DNA of 64,000 nucleotides, from assembly GCF_000340215.1 (NCBI RefSeq), contig NW_006921539.1, positions 3,741,118-3,805,117 on the forward strand, written 5' to 3'. How positions within the stretch are numbered: the first letter of the stretch is position 1; every line of letters begins with the position of its first letter. The DNA comes from Pseudocercospora fijiensis CIRAD86. Lineage: Eukaryota; Ascomycota; Dothideomycetes; Mycosphaerellales; Mycosphaerellaceae. Under the pieces are notes generated by a model that was not told the DNA's origin, did not search any database, and was given only the letters and a program-made list of their open reading frames with translations. Made by a program: the position numbers and the translations under genes. Of the stretch, positions 58,850 through 64,000 are shown piece after piece.

Positions 58850-59930
58850 ATGGCAGCAATGATGCCTGGACCAGGCTCAGGCCATAACAACGACGCTTCC
58901 AACCCCTACGACTACGATGCTCCCGTTCTCGAAGACCATCTCATAGACCCAGATGATGGTAAGGCAAAGTACGATAAGGTCTCCAGCATTGATACTTAAA
59001 ATTTGGATAGCAACCCTCGACGACCTCGACGACCCCGTCTCAACCTCCGATCGCACACCCCTAGCCGGCAACATCTCCAGCCAACAAGCCCGACAAAACA
59101 CCCGAGCGGCAAACAATGCGCAAGGCTATCTCAACTCCACAATCGGAGGTGAAGACCGCAGAGCGCCTATGGACACAATTGATGAAAGTCTTTGGGACAC
59201 TTTGCGAAGAGATCTCCTGGCAGTTTGGGAGAAGATGAGACAGGTGCTTTATCCCAAGTACTTGCTTGGAGGAATGTTGTCGAGAGAAGGAGGTGGGACG
59301 GCAGATGTTGAGGCGGGAAGGTTTGAGCAGATTAGAGGCATGGTTGGAAGGTGGCCGGATGCGGACACGGTGTTGCAGGGTGGGAATATGAGTGAAGGGT
59401 TGAGGGATTGGGATCTATGGTATATTGCATGTGACAGGGCATGCTGTTTGTGCTTGACTAACGTTATGCCTAGGGGTCCACTACTGTTCTGCTTGCTGCT
59501 GTCGTTTTTTCTCAGTCTCAGGGCGAGAGACAATCAGCGGTCGGAAGTGTTCAGTGGAGTCTTCGCCATGATTTGGATTGGTGAAGCTATTGTGACGTTG
59601 CAGATCAAGTTGCTTGGAGGAACGATGTATGTGATGCCAACCAAACTTCCTCTCGCAAGGTATAAGCTAACAGGCTGCAGTTCTTTCTTTCAGTCAGTCT
59701 GCATCATCGGCTACACCCTCTTCCCAATGGTCATCGCATCGGTGCTCAGCGCATTCAATGTGCACTGGATCGTAAGAATACCGGTATACAGCGTGCTTGG
59801 CCTGTGGTCGTTGGCTGCTGGAGTCAGCATTCTCGGAGGAAGTGGTGTGGTGAAGAATCGGGTGGCACTGGCCATCTTCCCGCTGTTCATCTTCTACATT
59901 GGCGTGGACTGTCTTTGTTTCATATCATAG
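58850..59930 (+). CDS. YIP4: YIP1-domain Golgi protein, YIP4/YIPF6 homologue
   Basis: Exons 58850-58958, 59011-59419, 59474-59626 and 59681-59930 give 306 residues. All three introns (52, 54 and 54 bp) have fitting GT donors and AG acceptors, and splicing restores family motifs: DWDLWGPLLFCLLLS and LLGGTISFFQSVCIIGY. The N-terminal ~170 residues are cytosolic and acidic. Five hydrophobic segments follow, ending in GVDCLCFIS. YIP4/YIPF6 proteins sit in Golgi membranes and bind Rab GTPases and partner Yip proteins in vesicle traffic. Confidence 0.93.
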
Positions 59931-60248
59931 CGTTTCAGCGATCAGTGCGTTGATAGAGTCACTGAGAAGGAGGTTTTACTTCACCCAGCCTGGATCTGGA
60001 TCTCGATGTTATGGACAGAACAATCTCGTGAATATGCGTAGGATCGACCATCCCTGGATTGGCGATGAAGCTGGATTGTGAGGCCGCCGACTCGTCTCTC
60101 CGACTGTTTTTCATTCTATCTTCTACGATAATCTACCACATTCCCATGAGGAGCAGACCTCGCTTCTGCGAGCAGCCTAAATGCTCACATGCAATCACTT
60201 CCGATTGCAGGATATGCTCTGGAGAGATTTGCGACAAGCCTTCGAGCA
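59931..60248. other. Short intergenic region between convergent genes
   Basis: The shared 3' region of the YIP4 homologue and kinase-like gene 1; no feature seen. Confidence 0.5.
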
Positions 60249-61217
60249 CTATCCGATCAGCTCGAAGCCCATCTTCTCGGCATCTGGAGAGCTCGCGACC
60301 GAGACATCAAGCTTCTCATCTTCTTCAGACTCCGACTTGAGTGTAGATGGTGAGCTCGTGAAAGCATCGTCTCTCTTCCCATCACCAAGCGAGAGCCGTG
60401 GCGTCTCTGGGGGATTCATGGCAGGCTCGGAAGCTGGACGAGCTGGACCAGGACCAACCCAATCGGCAAAGTTGACAGGCAGGTGGCGCATGTAGCGACG
60501 CTGAGGGAAGTCGGAGTACTCGAAGTCAATGATGTAGCTGGAATCTTCTGGTCAGCTGGAGCCAGGTCAAAGAAAGAGCAAAGATGCTTCTTACCACTTA
60601 TCTTGATCCGGGTCATACATGATGTTGCCCGCCTCGTGTCCAGCATTGTCGACACCGCAGGCAAGGATGGACCTGTCAACCATCAGTACGTCGTCAACTC
60701 CAAGCGACTCATGCACTCGGACTCACTTCTGAGCAATCTCGAAGGCGCGCTCCACCTTCTCGTATCCCTCATACGTGGACCGCCACGCTGTGTTGGAATC
60801 CAGCGAGTAGCCAGGGACCTTGCTGATCACCACATAAATCTCCGTGCCGCAGACAACGCCACCAAAAGTCTTGCGGAAGTGGCCAAGAAGCTTCGGTGCA
60901 TACTGGCAACCAGCTTGATCCAGTTTGGCGAGAGCGTTTGCTTCGCCTTGAGCGCGGAGGCTGAAGTCTTTGAGACCTCTGGGACTGGTCAGCAGCAAGG
61001 TCTGAAGATGGCATGGCATGGCATACAGGAGATGGTGAACCTTGAGGATCACATCCTGCCCATTCATGCGAGCATCGTAGACGGCGGTGACGGTGTTGTT
61101 GGTTTTGACTTTGCGCACGAAGTATGGACGAATCAGCTCGACGTGGAAGTTTCCGCAGTCGCTGGCCACGGTGTCGGGGAATTGCCGCTCGGCGCCGTAT
61201 TTTGTTGTGAGAGCCAT
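60249..61217 (-). CDS. Kinase-like protein, tandem family copy 1
   Basis: Exons 61217-61027, 60978-60727, 60672-60595 and 60537-60249 give 269 residues. Introns are 48, 54, 57 bp with good donors and CTGAC branches, and all three fall after the second codon base, as in copy 2. The layout resembles a small atypical kinase/phosphotransferase fold: DVILKV (Lys strand), a Glu helix (RAQGEANALAKL), a hinge (YVVISKVPGYSL), a catalytic-loop-like GVDNAGHEAGNIMYDP and IIDFEYSDF in place of DFG. The usual HxDxxxxN is replaced by GVDNxxHxxxN. The C-terminal ~90 residues are Pro/Ser-rich. Function is unknown; activity is not certain. Confidence 0.75.
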
Positions 61218-61542
61218 GGGGATGAGTTGGGAAAGAAAGCGTTGTGGTTTGAGAATTGCTGGCTGGCATGCGGAATGCCGAGGCGTTGCCAAGATTCAGA
61301 GCTGACTTCATACGTTCAAATATCCCATTCGCAGACTACATGGCCCTATCGAAGACATCCCTCATTCGCTCTGCATCCTACACTCCGCGAAATGAGGCAG
61401 TCAGCTCCAAGCACTGCACCGAAGGGCGCCCGATCTTGAGCATGCTCGACATTCATGATATTACAAATGACACTTCTGGCCGCCCGCTGGCACGCGACTC
61501 GTCAAGATTGGCGACAACTGCTTCAGACCGCTCGCATGCAGC

Positions 61543-62333
61543 CTAAAAGAGCCACCGATCCAGGCTGGTGCCATACTCGCTACCCTTAAAGCTGGGAGAG
61601 ATCTTGGCGCGCTCGAAGTCGATAATGAAACTAGATCACCACTCGTCAGCAAAACGCCACACTCGACCCCGAACCGGATCAAGGCAATACCACTTCTCCT
61701 GAACAGGATCGAACATGATGTTGCGATCGCTATGGCTCCCATTGTCCACGCCACAATCCAGCACCGCCCTGCATCTCTTTGTCAGCACCAACGCAACCCG
61801 ACTTCTTTGTCTGGAGACATACTTCTGCGCTACCGTGAAGTACTCCCGCATATCTTCGATCGCGACGTAGCCCTCCCATTTCTCTCGTTCCGACAGGTCG
61901 AAGCCTGGCAATTTGCTTATAATCACATAGCGATCTGCTCCGCCACTCGTTGCCGCGATGCTGAAATCCTTGACGAAAGTCGGCGCGTACTCGCACGCGG
62001 ATTCTGTGAGTTTCTTGAGCGCTGCGACTTCGCGATCGCAGCGGCCGCTGGTGTTGTCTGGGTTTCTGGAGGTGCGGAATTTTGGTCAGTCATCGTACAG
62101 ACCGCGCATGGGGGGATTTTCTTTTTCTTCCTTTACTTCTGATGGAAAATCTTGACGATCACGTCGGCTTCTTGGTGTTTGCCATGACGGACGGAAACTG
62201 ATTCGTTCTTGTCTTTGAATTTCCTCTCGAAGATCGCGTCGCCGAGTTCGATGCCGTATTGTTCGAGGGGGCCGAGAACGCGGAGGGATCCGACTTCGAG
62301 GGCGAGGTCGGTGATTGTTGCCGTGGTTGCCAT
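61543..62333 (-). CDS. Kinase-like protein, tandem family copy 2
   Basis: Exons 62333-62137, 62065-61823, 61768-61691 and 61630-61543 (introns 71, 54, 60 bp) give 201 residues. Exon 3 is 78 nt as in copy 1 and all intron phases agree, so the two are paralogues. Motifs: ADVIVKIFHQK, CDREVAALKKL, RYVIISKLPGFDLSE, GVDNGSHSDRNIMFDP and IIDFERAKI. The N-terminus (about 1-60) differs from copy 1 and the protein ends soon after the DFE motif, without the Pro/Ser tail. ATG 62333 is the first in frame. Confidence 0.75.
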
Positions 62334-62523
62334 GGTCGGATGATGCTGAAGGGGCGAAAGGATGTGGTATTGGGCTTAGGATGCTGAGACTGTGCAGCGT
62401 CGAGGGCTTGGGGATGAGTGGCTGCGCTCGAAGAGTGTAGACCGAGCGACCAGAAAAACTGGCTTGTCTGGGCCAAGCGATGCAGACAGCGATTCGCATC
62501 GAACGGCGCGAGGTGTTGGCAGC

Positions 62524-62623
62524 ACGAAGGTGTCCTCAGTACGAAGGCGTCCTCAGTACGAATGTGTCCTCAGCCCGAAGGTGTCCTCCGTACGGCGGTG
62601 TCCTCAGCACGAAGGTGTAGATG
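62524..62623. repeat. 17-bp minisatellite, five full copies plus partial
   Basis: Units of the ACGAAGGTGTCCTCAGT type begin at 62524, 62541, 62558, 62575 and 62592, with a truncated sixth at 62609. Imperfect 28-bp direct repeats containing CCGAGCGACC lie on both sides (near 62440 and 62650). It sits upstream of copy 2. Confidence 0.9.
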
Positions 62624-62986
62624 TTAGGAGGTGGCACTCAAGGCTGTAGCCCGAGCGACCGGAGCAATCGGCCCGTAGTGGGTCATTCATCTCACGCTTC
62701 ACGTGCGTCTTGGCACTCCGCTACGCTCGAGTCCGACGTCTTCGATTCACAACTCCGGAATAGAAGTACCGCGGATATTTCAAGACCTAGATATCTATGC
62801 CCACGATCGCTATACACAGTGGGCCGACGCTCGATGGACTGTTCTGGACCCTAGACGCCGGCCTGGACAGCTATCGTATAGGTCCTAGAGACTCCATCTC
62901 GATTCTCTAAGTAAACTTCGTGATTCTCCAAACCGGCCATTTTTCAAACGAAAGGCCCTTTCCCAACCCACTCGACAAATGTCGTC

Positions 62987-63286
62987 TTAGGAGGCTGGCC
63001 CCCTTTCCGGGTCGTGGAACGTCGCGCGTTCGAAGTCGATGATATAGCTACAAGACGCCTATTGGCATATCCCACTAAGAGAAGAGGACTTGACCTACCA
63101 CTTCTCCTCCTTAGGATTAAAAATCACATTCCCGGCATAATGACTCCAATTATCAACCCCTTTCGTATAAACCGTCCTACTACGAAAATCAGTCCATAAC
63201 GAAAATATCTCGAGTCTTTTCTCCGCTCCGGAGCAAACATCCCTCAACGCCTCCCTAAACGCCCTTCTCGCCGCTTTATACGACAT
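62987..63286 (-). pseudogene. Kinase-like protein, tandem family copy 3 (degenerate)
   Basis: Exons equivalent to 3 and 4 of copies 1 and 2 are clear: 63176-63099 (again 78 nt) reads TVYTKGVDNWSHYAGNVIF and 63047-62987 reads YIIDFERATFHDPERG before a stop. The 50-bp intron between them (GTAGGT...TAG) is in the same phase. Upstream, 63286-63177 shows a helix like exon 2 (YKAARRAFREAL), but no matching donor is found and stops (TAG) interrupt further upstream. TpA enrichment in 63120-63330 suggests RIP of a duplicated copy. Confidence 0.6.
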
Positions 63287-63559
63287 TCGATTCTATACCG
63301 GCTATAAAGGTCGCGACCGTAGGTATCGAAGTGCTTGAATCTGATTGAAAGCAGCGGGAATGAAAGTTCGGTCTTTTCAGAGCCAGGCATTTCACACTCT
63401 TCGCTGGACCTCACAAGTAAGCAAGCTGCACTGGCCCTGAGACCATCCTTGTTACGATAGCCCGAACTTGGACAACAAAGAACACAAATAGACAATGGGA
63501 GAATGTTAGACCAAGCGCGTATTATAACGTTCAAAAGCAGCATGGAAATACATTTTCTT

Positions 63560-64000
63560 CTACCTCAGCAGTCTCGGATATGAGTGGCCCCCTGGCTCAT
63601 CCATCGTCTCAATCAACGCAGCTACCGCTGGATTCAGGCCCGCGGCGACAGCCTTATCAACCCATTCGCTCCAAGATACCACCGAATAGGGACTCGACCG
63701 ACCAGCCTGGAATGCCACTTGATTCAGCTCTGCCATGGGAATGACAATATCATTCACAAGGTTCCGATAAGTCGGTCCGTTCTGCACGCGTGGCGAATTG
63801 GAAAGGACATCAGAAACAATTCCATCGCAGCACGTCTTTGCGTAGACCAAGTCGAGACAACCTTTGTTGTGGTGAACGCGCGGCACGCTCTGGGTTTTGT
63901 GACAGTACTGAAGGAGAGCGTTGACCCAGTCGAGCCCTGCACGTTCCGTTGCAGCATCTTGGCCCTCGCGGACAATGGTTGAAGGCCGATGGATCCAGAC
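63560..64000 (-). CDS. C-terminal reductase region of a hybrid PKS-NRPS (partial)
   Basis: An open frame of 147 codons enters from the right window edge and stops at 63560. It starts VWIHRPSTIVREGQDAATERA and contains LDLVYAKTCCDGIVSDV, then VVSWSEWVDKAVAAGLNPAVAALI. These match the last part of the NAD-binding thioester reductase/Dieckmann-type domain that ends fungal PKS-NRPS hybrids, which releases the finished product. A stand-alone NRPS-like reductase is the alternative. The rest of the gene, and any cluster, lies outside to the right. Confidence 0.72.
   Translation of the reverse strand, partial: VWIHRPSTIVREGQDAATERAGLDWVNALLQYCHKTQSVPRVHHNKGCLDLVYAKTCCDGIVSDVLSNSPRVQNGPTYRNLVNDIVIPMAELNQVAFQAGRSSPYSVVSWSEWVDKAVAAGLNPAVAALIETMDEPGGHSYPRLLR

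Noticed and set aside
1..64000. CRISPR arrays or bacterial operon features
   Set aside because: No regular spacer arrays, and the spliced genes show that the DNA is eukaryotic.

Overview
This window looks like a filamentous ascomycete chromosome, probably a Dothideomycete. That class is an inference from gene content and intron style: introns of 46-71 bp with GT donors and CTGAC/CTAAC-like branch sites, a Zn(II)2Cys6 regulator, an S53 secreted peptidase, a hybrid PKS-NRPS tail, and strong repeat-induced point mutation (RIP). Two 100-base runs of N (17986-18085 and 47912-48011) are scaffold gaps.

The layout is two-speed. Two blocks, about 1-12440 and 41700-58290, are RIP-degraded repeats in which CpA and TpG are almost absent, TpA is very common and CpG survives. 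As a sample count, 54001-54120 has 18 TpA, 2 CpA, 0 TpG and 11 CpG, while genic 30421-30540 has 1 TpA, 7 CpA and 7 TpG. The left block holds an antisense Ty3/Gypsy retroelement relic (integrase, RNase H, RT, zinc finger and protease still readable), a lysine-rich orphan relic, and at 11643-12617 the RIP-killed end of an ordinary-looking gene whose reading frame runs out into unmutated sequence. The right block holds an unidentified relic with tRNA-like pieces and a 129-bp tandem repeat. It also holds a Helitron Rep/helicase whose reading frame (49077-56063) is unbroken by frameshift and interrupted only by RIP-type stops, with a second degraded ORF downstream.

The gene island 12.8-41.5 kb carries an orphan gene, a small TA-flanked inverted-repeat element, a divergent triosephosphate-isomerase paralogue divergently paired with a Zn2Cys6 regulator, NOT2 of CCR4-NOT, an S53 tripeptidyl peptidase, an F-box-like protein, the succinate dehydrogenase flavoprotein, an orphan membrane protein, a LysM protein, an AAAP amino-acid transporter, a short-chain dehydrogenase and an arrestin-like protein.

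The right island, 58.3-64 kb, carries a YIP4/YIPF6 homologue and a run of minus-strand genes: two intact copies and one degenerate copy of a small kinase-like family with an unusual catalytic loop. It ends with the terminal reductase region of a hybrid PKS-NRPS cut by the window edge. The kinase-like array beside a biosynthetic megasynthase, and the TIM-like/regulator pair, are the parts most likely to hold undescribed biology.
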